The position numbers were made by a program, and so were the translations under genes. Shown here piece by piece: positions 35,795-44,906 of a stretch of 64,000 nt of DNA. This stretch comes from Roseburia sp. (lineage in GTDB: Bacteria > Bacillota > Clostridia > Lachnospirales > Lachnospiraceae), in the NCBI GenBank assembly GCA_017937095.1, contig JAGBEG010000011.1:1-64000 (forward strand), given 5' to 3'. The notes below the pieces were generated by a model that saw nothing but the letters and a program-made list of their open reading frames with translations, was not told where the DNA came from and did not search any database. The first letter of the stretch is position 1. Each line of letters starts with the position of its first letter.

Positions 35795-36652
35795 ATGGAT
35801 AAAAAAAGAGCGCAGATACAGACAGTGGCAGTTGTTGCTTTTTCCTTCCTGCTGGCTTTTTCGGCGGCGCGGAGCAATACGACCGGACGCGGCGAGCTGG
35901 GCGAGCTTCAGATTGCCATGAGGAATTTGAACCGGGTGGACAATCTGCAGATGTCGTATGTCTACACGATACGTCAGAATGCCAGCGAGGGCGGCGAGGC
36001 GATGGATGTCTGGGCAAACCTGCTCACCGGAAGCTGGATGAGCAAGCATTACACGACGGACGAGGATGGGACAAGGCTCTACCTCAGGCAGTTCTGTGAC
36101 GGCAAAGATATTTACCACTACATTGACTGGAACGGAGGCTGGGAAAAGATACAGACCACAGGAGAGGGCGGAACCGCTGTACCGCAGCTTCAAATGATGA
36201 CAACGCTCGGCTACGACGGAGGGGATGTCCTGGAACTTAAGCGGCAGGAGCAGGACGGCAGTGTGGAAATCATCTGTTCGTTTGCGCCGGAATTTCTTGA
36301 GGAGGCAAAGGAAGCGCAGCTTGCGCAGTTGGAACGCTCCTATGCAATGTATGAAAAGAGCGGCGTGGGCGAGAGTGAGATCGACACGGCGGAACTTTCC
36401 GTAGAGCAGCACAGGCAGTCGCGCTATGAGACTGTGACGGCGACGTATACAATTGACGAAAATCAGATTCTTCAGAAAGCGTCGTATGAGACGACGATCA
36501 TAATGCCGGAGATTGTGCAGGATCTCGATGGAAATAAGTCGCTTGGGAAAGAGCGCAAGATGCAGATTACCGTGGATATGGAAATTGAGCGCTATAATCA
36601 GGGCGGAATCAATAATCAGATTGAACAGTGCAGAAATGAGATGATGTATTAA
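35795..36652 (+). CDS. Exported or membrane-anchored unknown protein
   Basis: 285 residues with a single hydrophobic segment near residues 9-27 (TVAVVAFSFLLAFSA), so it is exported or anchored. The remainder is beta-rich (YVYTIRQNASEGGEAM, HYIDWNGGWEKIQT) and ends in an Asn/Gln-rich segment; it resembles the outer-leaflet LolA/LppX-type domains only loosely, and I do not assign it. ATG follows GGCAGGAGGTAGTCC. Confidence 0.6.
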   Translation: MDKKRAQIQTVAVVAFSFLLAFSAARSNTTGRGELGELQIAMRNLNRVDNLQMSYVYTIRQNASEGGEAMDVWANLLTGSWMSKHYTTDEDGTRLYLRQFCDGKDIYHYIDWNGGWEKIQTTGEGGTAVPQLQMMTTLGYDGGDVLELKRQEQDGSVEIICSFAPEFLEEAKEAQLAQLERSYAMYEKSGVGESEIDTAELSVEQHRQSRYETVTATYTIDENQILQKASYETTIIMPEIVQDLDGNKSLGKERKMQITVDMEIERYNQGGINNQIEQCRNEMMY

Positions 36653-36658
36653 AAGAAT

Positions 36659-36693
36659 AGCCTCTGCCGGGGATTCCCCGGCGGGGGCTGTTT
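36659..36693 (+). terminator. GC-rich terminator
   Basis: AGCCTCTGCCGGGG and CCCCGGCGGGGGCT form a strong stem around ATT, followed by GTTTG. The T-run is short, so efficiency is uncertain. It separates the exported-protein gene from the convergent rubrerythrin. Confidence 0.6.
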
Positions 36694-36721
36694 GTGCCAG
36701 TGTACTTGTTTTGGCGGAGCG

Positions 36722-37330
36722 TTAAGCGAGCTTTACCCCGGTGTACGGCGCAAGCTCAAGCCTTACGAAGTAGCCGCGGTTGTGATGGCAGACAGGGCAT
36801 TCCTCTGGAACAGACGTACCGCGGTAGATATGACCGCATTCCAGACACATCCACGCGGTTTCTACGTCGGATACGAACAGCTTATTCTGTTCTAAGAGGT
36901 CTGCGAACAATGCGAAACGGTCGCCGTGCGTCTTCTCGATTTCCGCAATCATGTGGAAGGAGCCTGCAATCTTCTGGAAGCCCTCCTCCCTTGCAGTCTC
37001 GGCAAAATGCAGGTACACGTCGTCATGCTCCTCATACTCGTTATGCTGCGCAAAGCGCAGAAGCTTTGCAACATCGTCGCTTAAATCAATGGGATAAGAG
37101 CCGTCGATGTGGATATTTTCTCCGGCAAGTTCCGCCAGATGGTGATAAAAAATGGAAGCATGCTGACGCTCCTGTTCTGCGGTGAACATAAATACCGCGT
37201 GGATTACGGCAAGCTCCTGGCGTCTGGCGATGCCTGCGGCGAGCTGATAACGGTTTCTCGCCTGGCTCTCACCCGCGAAAGCGCGCATGAGATTTTCTCT
37301 TGTAACACTGTCCTTAAATGGTACTGACAT
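36722..37330 (-). CDS. Rubrerythrin
   Basis: 202 residues. Ferritin-like di-iron bundle at the N-terminus (AFAGESQARNRYQ with the first Glu, and AEQERQHASIFYHHL with an ExxxH site), a second EIEKTHGDRF motif, and a C-terminal rubredoxin domain with two knuckles (CLECGHIY and CPVCHHNRG). It reduces hydrogen peroxide with electrons from NADH or rubredoxin. It starts 28 bases after the oxidoreductase gene, in one minus-strand operon, so it probably guards that oxygen-sensitive enzyme. ATG follows AAAAGGAGAG. Confidence 0.95.
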   Translation of the reverse strand: MSVPFKDSVTRENLMRAFAGESQARNRYQLAAGIARRQELAVIHAVFMFTAEQERQHASIFYHHLAELAGENIHIDGSYPIDLSDDVAKLLRFAQHNEYEEHDDVYLHFAETAREEGFQKIAGSFHMIAEIEKTHGDRFALFADLLEQNKLFVSDVETAWMCLECGHIYRGTSVPEECPVCHHNRGYFVRLELAPYTGVKLA

Positions 37331-37358
37331 AGTTAACTCTCCTTTTCATAATTTGAAA

Positions 37359-39884
37359 TTACAGGAGCGGGTGCTCCGATCTTGCTTTCAGACGGGAAAA
37401 ACGACGGTCGATTTCCGCCTGAATTTCCTCGGTAATAGGCTTGTACTCTTCTTTTACAAGGTGTTTGGTGCGTCCCATCATGCCAAACCACTCTGTTACC
37501 GGAATCTTCTTATTTCCCGTTTCCGGGTTATAATTCAGTGTTGTTATACCGCGTTCAATTTCATAAAGCGGAAAATAGCAGCAATCTACGGAAGCGGCGA
37601 TGACGCTGCGCTCCGTGTTTGGCTTGTCGTTCCAGTTGAGCGGACACGCGGAAATCGCCTTGACGTAGGCGGTTCCAAACTCTCTGGAATAGGCGGCGGC
37701 TTTTGCGGCTTTCCGGATGAAGTCGGTGGGGTTCGATTCCGCGACGGTCGCCACATAAGGGATGTGCGTCGCCGCCATCAGTTCAGGTGTGTCCTTGTGG
37801 AAAAAGGTCTTGCCGTACTGCGCTTTTCCGACGTGCGAGGTCGAGCTTCGCGCGCCCATCGGCGTCGAGTAGGAAAGCTGATAGCCCGTATTCATATAGC
37901 CGCCGTTGTCATACTCGAACAGAATCAGATTGTGCCCGCGCAGCGCCGTGCCGAGTGCGGAGCCCATACCGATGTCCATACCGCCGTCTCCGCTGACCAT
38001 AAGAAATGTGATCTTTCCTTCCGGGTATTCCCCGCGCTTCTGCCTCTGATGAAAGGCCTCCACGACGCCGCTTAAGGTCGCAGCGCCGTTCTGGAAGAGG
38101 TTGTGCAGGTACGGGATGCGGAAAGCGGTCTTCGGGTAGCCTGTCGTTACGACCATGCCGCAGCCGGTCTGAAAGAGAATGACAACATTTCCTTCAATTC
38201 CCTTGAGCAGCAGATTCAGATTGACAGGAATGCCGCAGCCCGGACATGCACCGTGACCGGGCGCAATGCGCATCGGCATTCCCGTGGCATCCTTCAGCAA
38301 GCCGCCCTTTACGATCATCTGTCCTGTCGTCTCGTCAAAGGTGCAGGTCGTGATGCCGGGCGTGGATTCTTCCTCTGTGACCGGCTTAAAATACTGCGGC
38401 TGCATGCCGGAGAGATCATGCGGGTCGGTGCTGCGTGCTGATTGCGCGCCTGCATTTCCGCAGTTGGGGCAGGCGGCATTCTGCGCACCTGTAGCATTCT
38501 GCGTGCCTGCATTTCCGCAGTCGAAGCAGGCGGCATTCTGAGAATCTGCGGCACCCTGCGCGCCTGCGGTATTCTGCGCACTTGCGGCAAAGGCTGACAT
38601 GCCGCCCTGCGCCCTGCCGGAATCCGCCTGCGCAGTTGAACCGCCTGGCACTGTGCCGCCCTGTGTCACCCCGTAGTAGTCGAAATCCTTTGCGTCCGGC
38701 AGGAGTGCTTCGCGAAACAGCGCTACAGCGTCCTCCACAAAGAAATCCTTGCCGCCGAGACCGTAGATGCGGCTTAGGATGCGCACGGAAGCGGCGAGGG
38801 ACTGCAGCGCCGCTTTGACTTCAAGCGTCATATTGCCGCCGCCCGCGCCGTAGCTGTCCTGACGGTCCGCCACGATGATGGTCTTCGCGTTATGGCAGAG
38901 CACGCGAAGTTCCCTGACCGGGAAGGGACGCAGTACAAAAAGGGTGATAACGCCAGCTTTTATGCCCTCCTTCCGCAGAAGATCGACCGCCTCCATTGCC
39001 GTGTGGTAGGAGGAGCCGAGCACGAACAGCAGAATGTCCGCATCCTCGTGCCGATAGCCCTCGCCGAAGGAGAGTGCGCGCCCCGAGAGCGTCTGGTACT
39101 CCTCGAACAGCTCCGGGAGCTTCTTTTTCGCCTCCTCCATGGCAAGATGAAGCTGGTAGCGGTTGTTGATGACGTCCGGCTCATTCATATAAGAACCGAT
39201 GGAAACCGGGTGCTTTAGATCGAGCACGCTGTAAAAACGGTTCTCTCCGGTCGTGGAATCTCCCGCAAAGGCGGAGGTGCCCGGGTTGTCGGAGGAGAGC
39301 TTCGGTCCGATGTAGCGCTTTACAACATCATCATCCGCGAAGACAAGACATTTGCGCTTCTGATGGCTGGTGAAAAATCCGTCGAAAGCGACTGCGACCG
39401 GGAGGCGCACCGCTTCGGCAAGCTTTAGGGCGAGCAGATTAAAGTCATAGACCTTCTGCGGCTCGTCCGCGAACAGGATGATCCAGCCGGTATTTAGCAT
39501 ATACATAATATCGCTGTGATCTCCCTTGATGCAGAGCGGACCGGAAATCGTGCGGCAGGCGACGTTCATCACCATCGGCATCCGCGTGCCCGACTGTACC
39601 GGAAACTGCTCGAGCGCGTAGAGCAGACCGTTGGCGCTTGTAGCGTTAAAGACGCGCGCGCCGCCTGTGGATGCACCGTAGCAGATGCCTGCGGCGCTGT
39701 GTTCGCCCTCTGCGGCGATCAGGGCAATGTCGTGCTCGCCCTGTGCCCGCATGATATCAAGATTTTCTGCAATCTGCGTGGAAGGAGTGATCGGATAATA
39801 GCCCATCACATGATAATTGATTTGCTTTGCGGCGTAGGCGGCAAGCTCGTTGCCGCTGTCGTACATGATTTTTTGTTCTTCCAT
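37359..39884 (-). CDS. 2-oxoacid:ferredoxin oxidoreductase, fused alpha and beta subunits
   Basis: 841 residues. The N-terminal half (about 1-400) is the PorA-like alpha subunit (GYYPITPSTQIAENL, GPLCIKGDHSDIM). The C-terminal half (about 540-841) is the TPP-binding beta subunit: GHGACPGCGIPVNL supplies the cluster/TPP cysteines and SGDGGMDIGMG the TPP-Mg2+ motif. They are linked by about 100 residues of Ala/Gln/Gly repeats with two CxxCG pairs (CFDCG, CPNCG). The upstream gene encodes gamma plus delta, so the complex is two polypeptides. The oxoacid substrate (pyruvate, branched-chain or aromatic) cannot be told. Confidence 0.88.
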   Translation of the reverse strand: MEEQKIMYDSGNELAAYAAKQINYHVMGYYPITPSTQIAENLDIMRAQGEHDIALIAAEGEHSAAGICYGASTGGARVFNATSANGLLYALEQFPVQSGTRMPMVMNVACRTISGPLCIKGDHSDIMYMLNTGWIILFADEPQKVYDFNLLALKLAEAVRLPVAVAFDGFFTSHQKRKCLVFADDDVVKRYIGPKLSSDNPGTSAFAGDSTTGENRFYSVLDLKHPVSIGSYMNEPDVINNRYQLHLAMEEAKKKLPELFEEYQTLSGRALSFGEGYRHEDADILLFVLGSSYHTAMEAVDLLRKEGIKAGVITLFVLRPFPVRELRVLCHNAKTIIVADRQDSYGAGGGNMTLEVKAALQSLAASVRILSRIYGLGGKDFFVEDAVALFREALLPDAKDFDYYGVTQGGTVPGGSTAQADSGRAQGGMSAFAASAQNTAGAQGAADSQNAACFDCGNAGTQNATGAQNAACPNCGNAGAQSARSTDPHDLSGMQPQYFKPVTEEESTPGITTCTFDETTGQMIVKGGLLKDATGMPMRIAPGHGACPGCGIPVNLNLLLKGIEGNVVILFQTGCGMVVTTGYPKTAFRIPYLHNLFQNGAATLSGVVEAFHQRQKRGEYPEGKITFLMVSGDGGMDIGMGSALGTALRGHNLILFEYDNGGYMNTGYQLSYSTPMGARSSTSHVGKAQYGKTFFHKDTPELMAATHIPYVATVAESNPTDFIRKAAKAAAYSREFGTAYVKAISACPLNWNDKPNTERSVIAASVDCCYFPLYEIERGITTLNYNPETGNKKIPVTEWFGMMGRTKHLVKEEYKPITEEIQAEIDRRFSRLKARSEHPLL
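38447..38590 (-). repeat. Repeats in linker of fused oxidoreductase subunits
   Basis: The 35-bp block GCCTGCATTTCCGCAGT...CAGGCGGCATTCTG occurs at about 38447 and again at about 38508, with further shorter copies of GCATTCTGCGCACCTG-like words. On the coding strand these give AQNAAC-x2-CGNAG units. Confidence 0.7.
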
Positions 39885-39908
39885 TTTTTATTTACCTCCA
39901 TGTGCATT

Positions 39909-41000
39909 TTATACGACTCCGCCGTCCACACGCTTTTCATCCATATAGGAATCACTTGTAATCCATGAGTTTGCACCGGTCTTTTGATAGCGGATCGAAT
40001 TGGGCAGCAGATGCTGATTCGTTCTAAAATATGGCTTTTCGGGGTAGTCCTTCTCCAAAGCCATGACAAGCGCATTGGTAGGGCAGATCTCGACGCAGCG
40101 CAGGCAGCCCTTGCAGTGGTAGTAGTCAAGCCCCTGATTCACCATGCATTCCTTGTCCTTATAGATGCCGGGTGCGAACTGAAAGACCATATCCGGGCAG
40201 GTGGAATCACAGAGTCCGCAATTGATGCACTTTTCCTGAATGAAGAGCGGGATATAGCCCTCGCGCGAAGGAGAGAGATCGTTGGAAACCGTGCTTCCGA
40301 TCCGTGGATTAACGCCTCCAATCGGCGCATTGTCCCAGCCCCAGACAAAATGTTCCGTATTTCCCGCAGGAATCGGCTCGATATTTCGTTCGTCCGACGC
40401 TCGGGTAAGTCTCTCATAGCCGAGCCGCACGCCGTTTAGGTTGGCTTCGATTAGAGCCGGATATTTTTTCCCGATGGTATCGCGGCAGAGCTGCTCCGTC
40501 GCGTCAAGCGGGATAAAGCCGGACGCTTTCGCAATTGCTCCGAGCATGACCATGTTGATGCGGGAGCGGCTTTCCATGGCGATTGTAAGAGCATCCAGAC
40601 AATACAGTTCACCCATGGAAATATGGTACTTTTCTGCCGCTTCATCTGCTGATAAGGGGGTATTCAGCACAATCTTGGTATCGACAGACACGCCGTCTAA
40701 GACCGGATGCGTGCCAATCAATCCCTCATGGAAAATGCCGAGGATGTGCGGGTGTGTGACCGGACTGTTGACCCGGAGCGGCTTTTCGCTGTCACACCAG
40801 CGGATATATGCCTTGACAGGCGAACCGCGTTTCTCCGAGCCGTAGCTGGAAAAGCTTAAGGAATTAAGCGCAAGCGAGAGCGCGCCAAGCTCCCCTAACA
40901 TTTTGCCGCAGAGATTTGCGCCCAGCCCGCCGATGCTTTCTAAGCGTATCTCAAAATAGCCGTTCTCATTTGTGGTTGGTAAGATTGTTGTTTTGTTCAT
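39909..41000 (-). CDS. 2-oxoacid:ferredoxin oxidoreductase, fused gamma and ferredoxin (delta) subunits
   Basis: 363 residues from the ATG at 41000 (AGAGG site; an in-frame ATG at 41042 is further upstream). Residues about 12-200 are the PorG/gamma fold (IRLESIGGLGANLCGKML). Residues about 255-315 carry two 4Fe-4S motifs, CINCGLCDSTCPD and CKGCLRCVEICPT, of a bacterial ferredoxin. It delivers electrons from the alpha-beta enzyme 24 bases downstream to a ferredoxin pool. Confidence 0.9.
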   Translation of the reverse strand: MNKTTILPTTNENGYFEIRLESIGGLGANLCGKMLGELGALSLALNSLSFSSYGSEKRGSPVKAYIRWCDSEKPLRVNSPVTHPHILGIFHEGLIGTHPVLDGVSVDTKIVLNTPLSADEAAEKYHISMGELYCLDALTIAMESRSRINMVMLGAIAKASGFIPLDATEQLCRDTIGKKYPALIEANLNGVRLGYERLTRASDERNIEPIPAGNTEHFVWGWDNAPIGGVNPRIGSTVSNDLSPSREGYIPLFIQEKCINCGLCDSTCPDMVFQFAPGIYKDKECMVNQGLDYYHCKGCLRCVEICPTNALVMALEKDYPEKPYFRTNQHLLPNSIRYQKTGANSWITSDSYMDEKRVDGGVV

Positions 41001-41155
41001 AGAAAACCTCTTTTCCCGCGCAGGAATGCGCATTCTGTTCATAATAGGGAAACTTATCTGCTGCTAGTATGGCTTTTTTTTTGAAAAAAATTCCTATACA
41101 AGTACGGAAAAAGGAAGTAGAATAAAAGGCGGAAATTTACGGGGGATGACGGAAT

Positions 41156-42379
41156 ATGCTTCAGAAGATAAAGAATTTCGTAAAAAAGGAGACGGTGCTT
41201 ACCATTGCCGTACTTCTTGCGGTGATATCGGCGTTCTTTGTGAAGCCGGGCAGGGAGTACCTGACATATATTGACTGGCGGACGCTTTGCATCCTGCTTT
41301 CTCTGATGCTTGTCGTGGCAGGCTTTCAGAGGAACGGACTGTTTGATGCGATTGGCAGAAAGCTTCTTGCAAGGACGAGAAATACGGCGCAGCTCGTGGG
41401 TGTGCTCGTATTTTTATGTTTTTTTTCGAGTATGCTCATTACAAATGACGTGGCGCTTCTGACCTTTGTGCCGTTTGCGCTTGTGACCCTGCAGAAATGC
41501 AATCAGCAGCGTCTGATTGTGCTGGTGTTCGTGCTGCAGACAATTGCGGCGAACCTCGGCAGTATGCTAACCCCGATCGGAAATCCGCAGAATCTGTATC
41601 TGTACGGTCTTGCAGGTGTGGACGCGGGGGAATTTATGAGCTGGATGCTGCCCTATACAGCATTTTCCGGGCTGCTGCTGCTCGTCGTCGTGTTCGTCTT
41701 AAGCGCGAGAAGGCAGAAATTGTCGCCGGAGGACTGCGCGTATGAGACACCGGAGGACTGTGCGTATGAGACACCGGAGGACTGCGTGCATGAGACACCG
41801 GGAGACTGCGCATATGAGACACCGGAGGAAGAAGTGCATGAAAGTCGAAAAAAGAACGTGGTCTATAAGAAGAATGCGGTCTATCTTGTGCTGTTCGTTC
41901 TAAGCCTTCTGGTGGTAGCGAGGCTGATTCCGTGCTATGCCGTGCTTGCTGTGATTCTCGTGACGGTATTCTTCGTGGACCGGGCGGTGTTTGGTGAGGT
42001 CGATTACTGCCTGCTTCTTACGTTCATTGCGTTTTTTATCTTTATCGGAAATATGGGAAATCTGCCCGCAGTGCGGGACACCCTGCAAAGTCTGGTCTGC
42101 GGCAGGGAGCTTGGAATCGGTATCGCCGCAAGCCAGATTGTCAGCAACGTCCCGGCGGCGCTTTTGCTGTCAGGATTTACGTCAGATTATAAGTCCCTGA
42201 CACTCGGCGTGAATTTCGGTGGCCTTGGAACGTTGATCGCGTCGATGGCGAGCCTGATTTCCTACAAGATTTATGCGCACAACTATAATAAGACAAAGGG
42301 CATCTACCTGTTGTGCTTTACGATTGCAAATCTGCTGTTTCTTGCAGCGCTCGTGCTTTTATATGTGTTTGCATCGTAA
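41156..42379 (+). CDS. SLC13/ArsB-like anion permease with repeat loop
   Basis: 407 residues. About ten membrane segments; LITNDVALLTFVPF and NLGSMLTPIGNPQNLYLY match the ion-transporter (IT) superfamily re-entrant loops, as does IVSNVPAALLLS in the second half. The central cytoplasmic loop (residues about 190-222) contains four copies of PEDCAYET-type octapeptides with a repeating Cys. Substrate unknown, perhaps a dicarboxylate, sulfate or arsenite. ATG follows GGGGGATGACGG. No regulator is adjacent. Confidence 0.83.
   Translation: MLQKIKNFVKKETVLTIAVLLAVISAFFVKPGREYLTYIDWRTLCILLSLMLVVAGFQRNGLFDAIGRKLLARTRNTAQLVGVLVFLCFFSSMLITNDVALLTFVPFALVTLQKCNQQRLIVLVFVLQTIAANLGSMLTPIGNPQNLYLYGLAGVDAGEFMSWMLPYTAFSGLLLLVVVFVLSARRQKLSPEDCAYETPEDCAYETPEDCVHETPGDCAYETPEEEVHESRKKNVVYKKNAVYLVLFVLSLLVVARLIPCYAVLAVILVTVFFVDRAVFGEVDYCLLLTFIAFFIFIGNMGNLPAVRDTLQSLVCGRELGIGIAASQIVSNVPAALLLSGFTSDYKSLTLGVNFGGLGTLIASMASLISYKIYAHNYNKTKGIYLLCFTIANLLFLAALVLLYVFAS
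41726..41821 (+). repeat. 24-bp tandem repeat, 4 copies, in permease loop
   Basis: Four 24-bp units (CCGGAGGACTGCGCGTATGAGACA and variants) at 41726-41749, 41750-41773, 41774-41797 and 41798-41821, plus a degenerate fifth. In-frame unit of 8 codons with one Cys each. Confidence 0.9.
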
Positions 42380-42417
42380 AGCGGGCGAGCGCTTTCGGAA
42401 TGGGAGAGAAATAAAAA

Positions 42418-43380
42418 ATGGAACAAGCCAGTAAGTGGAATTTAAACAGGGAAAGTCTGCGGGGAACGGTATTTGTGCTGCTCTCGGCAATCTGCTTTAG
42501 TACGGGCGGCGTGCTGATCAAGCTGATTCCGTGGTCGTCCATGACGATACAGGGTATTCGAAGCATCTTTTCAATATTTGTAGTTGGAGGCTATATGCTT
42601 TTGCGCCGTCAGAAATTTGTGTGGAATAAGACCGTATTTTGGGGCGCAGTCTGCAATACGGTGATGGCGTTTTCCTTCGTGGCGGCAACGAAGCTGACGA
42701 CGGCGGCAAATGCGATCGTGCTGCAGTTTACGGAGCCGATTTTTGTGATTCTTCTGATGTGGCTTATATATAAGAAGAAACCGGGAAAAGATGCGCTCAT
42801 TGCCTGCGCCGTCGTGTTTGCGGGGATTCTGTGCTTTTTCTTCGAGTCGCTTGGCGCGGGGCAGATGGCGGGCAATCTGCTTGCGATCCTTTCCGGCTTT
42901 ACCTACGCGCTTGTCATGATGATGAAGAAATTTGAAGGGGCGGACTTCGAATCGTCGCTTATCGTCTCGAACGTCATCAGTGCCGTAGTCGGAATCCCGA
43001 TGTATATACGGGATTTTGCCCCGGCAGGCGGGGACGCTCTATCCGGTCAGCTTGGCGCAGCAGGCATAAATGCCGCCGGAATGCCGCAGATTATGGAGAG
43101 TGCTGCCGCGCCTATGACAGAAGCGTGGTTCTTTATGCTGCTTGGGGTTGTGCAGTTCGGTTTTTCGTATATCTTCCTCTCGAAGGGGCTGGACTATGTG
43201 TCTCCGGTCACGGCGTCTTTAACGTCTACGATTGAGCCGATCTTAAATCCGGTTCTGGTCGCAGTATTTTACGGGGAGCAGATCGGAGCGGCGGCGGTGA
43301 TCGGAGCGGTGCTTGTCGTGGGAGCGGCGGCGGTTTATAATGTCAGACAGTCGATGCACACAGAAGAATCTGAAAAATAA
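42418..43380 (+). CDS. EamA/DMT-family transporter
   Basis: 320 residues with ten membrane helices in two EamA halves (LSAICFSTGGVLIKL; TAANAIVLQFTEPIFVILLMW; SPVTASLTSTIEPILNPVLVAVFYGEQ). Drug/metabolite exporters of this type move amino acids or metabolites; the substrate is unknown. A Gly/Ala-rich, Met-rich periplasmic loop near 205-230 is longer than usual. ATG follows GGGAGAGAAATAAAAA. Confidence 0.9.
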   Translation: MEQASKWNLNRESLRGTVFVLLSAICFSTGGVLIKLIPWSSMTIQGIRSIFSIFVVGGYMLLRRQKFVWNKTVFWGAVCNTVMAFSFVAATKLTTAANAIVLQFTEPIFVILLMWLIYKKKPGKDALIACAVVFAGILCFFFESLGAGQMAGNLLAILSGFTYALVMMMKKFEGADFESSLIVSNVISAVVGIPMYIRDFAPAGGDALSGQLGAAGINAAGMPQIMESAAAPMTEAWFFMLLGVVQFGFSYIFLSKGLDYVSPVTASLTSTIEPILNPVLVAVFYGEQIGAAAVIGAVLVVGAAAVYNVRQSMHTEESEK

Positions 43381-43422
43381 GAATATTTTAACGGAAAATT
43401 TGCATAATTTGCGAGAAAACTA

Positions 43423-43493
43423 TTGACATTTTGATAAAAAAGAGTGTAATATAGCTAAAACGAAGGCGTTTTGCGAAAGCAAAGCGCCTTTTT
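43423..43493 (+). promoter_or_regulatory. Promoter and 5'-end GAAA hairpin of ATP-grasp operon
   Basis: TTGACA (43423-43428), 18 bp, TAATAT (43447-43452). Eleven bases later begins a 12-bp stem (43463-43474 with 43479-43490) with a GAAA loop and T-run, nearly the same design and position as at 29450. Early termination with controlled read-through is inferred. The remaining 90 bases before the gene show no other feature. Confidence 0.65.
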
Positions 43494-43586
43494 GACGTTC
43501 TATAAAGAAAGTCATCGATAGAAGCAGAAGCGCTTTTTACAGGCGGATGATTTTATAAGGTGATATGCGAACGAGGAGGGATTATT

Positions 43587-44906
43587 ATGCAGAAGATGGA
43601 TCTATATGGACATACCGATATTGTAAATGAACTGCTGGCACGGTATGGTGTGAAATTCGGAATTTATAAGAATAACGAATTTAAGGAGCAGCTTTTTCCC
43701 TTTGATGCGATTCCGCGGATCATTGGGAATCATGAATTTGCATATCTGGAAAAGGGATTAAAGCAGCGCGTGACGGCGCTCAATCTGTTCATTCAGGATA
43801 TTTACGGCGATAAGAAGATTATCCGTGATAAGGTCGTCCCGGAGGAATTTGTGTACGCTTCCAGCGGATATCTGGCGCAGTGCGAGGGCGTGGCAGCGCC
43901 GCAGGGAATCCACGCGCATATCGCGGGAATTGATCTCGTACAGGGCAAAAACGGCGAGTGGTACATCTTAGAGGACAATCTGCGTGTTCCGTCAGGCGCG
44001 TCCTATCCGATGATTGCCAGAGAGCTGTGCAGGCGCAGCAGCCCCAGGACCTTTCAGGAATACCATATTGAGGATAACCGGAATTACGCCAGGATGCTGC
44101 GGAAGGTCATGGATCACGTCAACACGGGCGGTCATACGGTCATTCTGACGCCGGGGCGTTACAATGCCGCGTATTTTGAGCATTCTTACCTTGCGGAAAA
44201 GACGGGTGCGCATCTTGTGACGGGCAGCGAGCTGATCGTGGACAATGACCACTTATATTTCAAGGATTACAGCGGCAGGATGGAGCCGGTCGGAGCGGTC
44301 TACCGCAGAATTTCGGACGAATACTTAGATCCGATGAATTTCCGGAGGGATTCGGTCATCGGGATTCCGCATATCTATGACATTTACCGCAAGGGAAATG
44401 TCGCGCTTATCAACGCGCCGGGCAACGGCGTTGCAGACGACAAGGGAATCTATTATTTTGTGCCGAAGATGGTTACTTACTATCTGGGCGAGGAGCCGAT
44501 TTTACAGAATGCGCCCACGTATCTGCCGTTCTATGAGGATGACATGCGGTATGTGCTTGAAAACTTTGACAATCTGGTGCTCAAAGATGTCGCGGAGGCA
44601 GGCGGCTACGGCGTTGTATTCGGAAATAAGATGACAAAGCAGCAGAAGGAGGATTTCATTGCGCTGCTGAAAAAGGAACCGAGGCGGTTCATTGCGCAGG
44701 AGGTCATTGATTTTCTGGACATTGATATTATGGACGAAGGCAAAGAAGTACCGCGCAAGGCGGATCTTCGGGCGTTTGTGCTGATGGGTGAGGAGCCGAT
44801 GGTGTGGAAGAGCGGACTGACAAGATTTTCGCGGAATCCCGATTCGTTTATCGTCAACTCATCACAGGGAGGAGGATTTAAAGACACATGGGTATTATCT
44901 CAGTAG
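43587..44906 (+). CDS. Circularly permuted type 2 ATP-grasp protein
   Basis: 439 residues from ATG 43587 after GAGGAGGG. Diagnostic features of the circularly permuted ATP-grasp family are seen: EGVAAPQGIHAHIAGIDLV, WYILEDNLRVPSGASYP (Mg/ATP site), GRYNAAYFEHSYLAE and ADLRAFVLMGEEPMVW. The family is predicted to ligate an amino group to a carboxylate, forming peptide or amide bonds, but no product is known. The stop overlaps the alpha-E start. The operon then encodes a transglutaminase and two M14 proteins, the widely conserved but uncharacterised amidoligase neighbourhood. Confidence 0.92.
   Translation: MQKMDLYGHTDIVNELLARYGVKFGIYKNNEFKEQLFPFDAIPRIIGNHEFAYLEKGLKQRVTALNLFIQDIYGDKKIIRDKVVPEEFVYASSGYLAQCEGVAAPQGIHAHIAGIDLVQGKNGEWYILEDNLRVPSGASYPMIARELCRRSSPRTFQEYHIEDNRNYARMLRKVMDHVNTGGHTVILTPGRYNAAYFEHSYLAEKTGAHLVTGSELIVDNDHLYFKDYSGRMEPVGAVYRRISDEYLDPMNFRRDSVIGIPHIYDIYRKGNVALINAPGNGVADDKGIYYFVPKMVTYYLGEEPILQNAPTYLPFYEDDMRYVLENFDNLVLKDVAEAGGYGVVFGNKMTKQQKEDFIALLKKEPRRFIAQEVIDFLDIDIMDEGKEVPRKADLRAFVLMGEEPMVWKSGLTRFSRNPDSFIVNSSQGGGFKDTWVLSQ

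Noticed and set aside
41726-41821. CRISPR-like direct repeats in permease gene
   Set aside because: No spacers; unit is 24 bp and translated.
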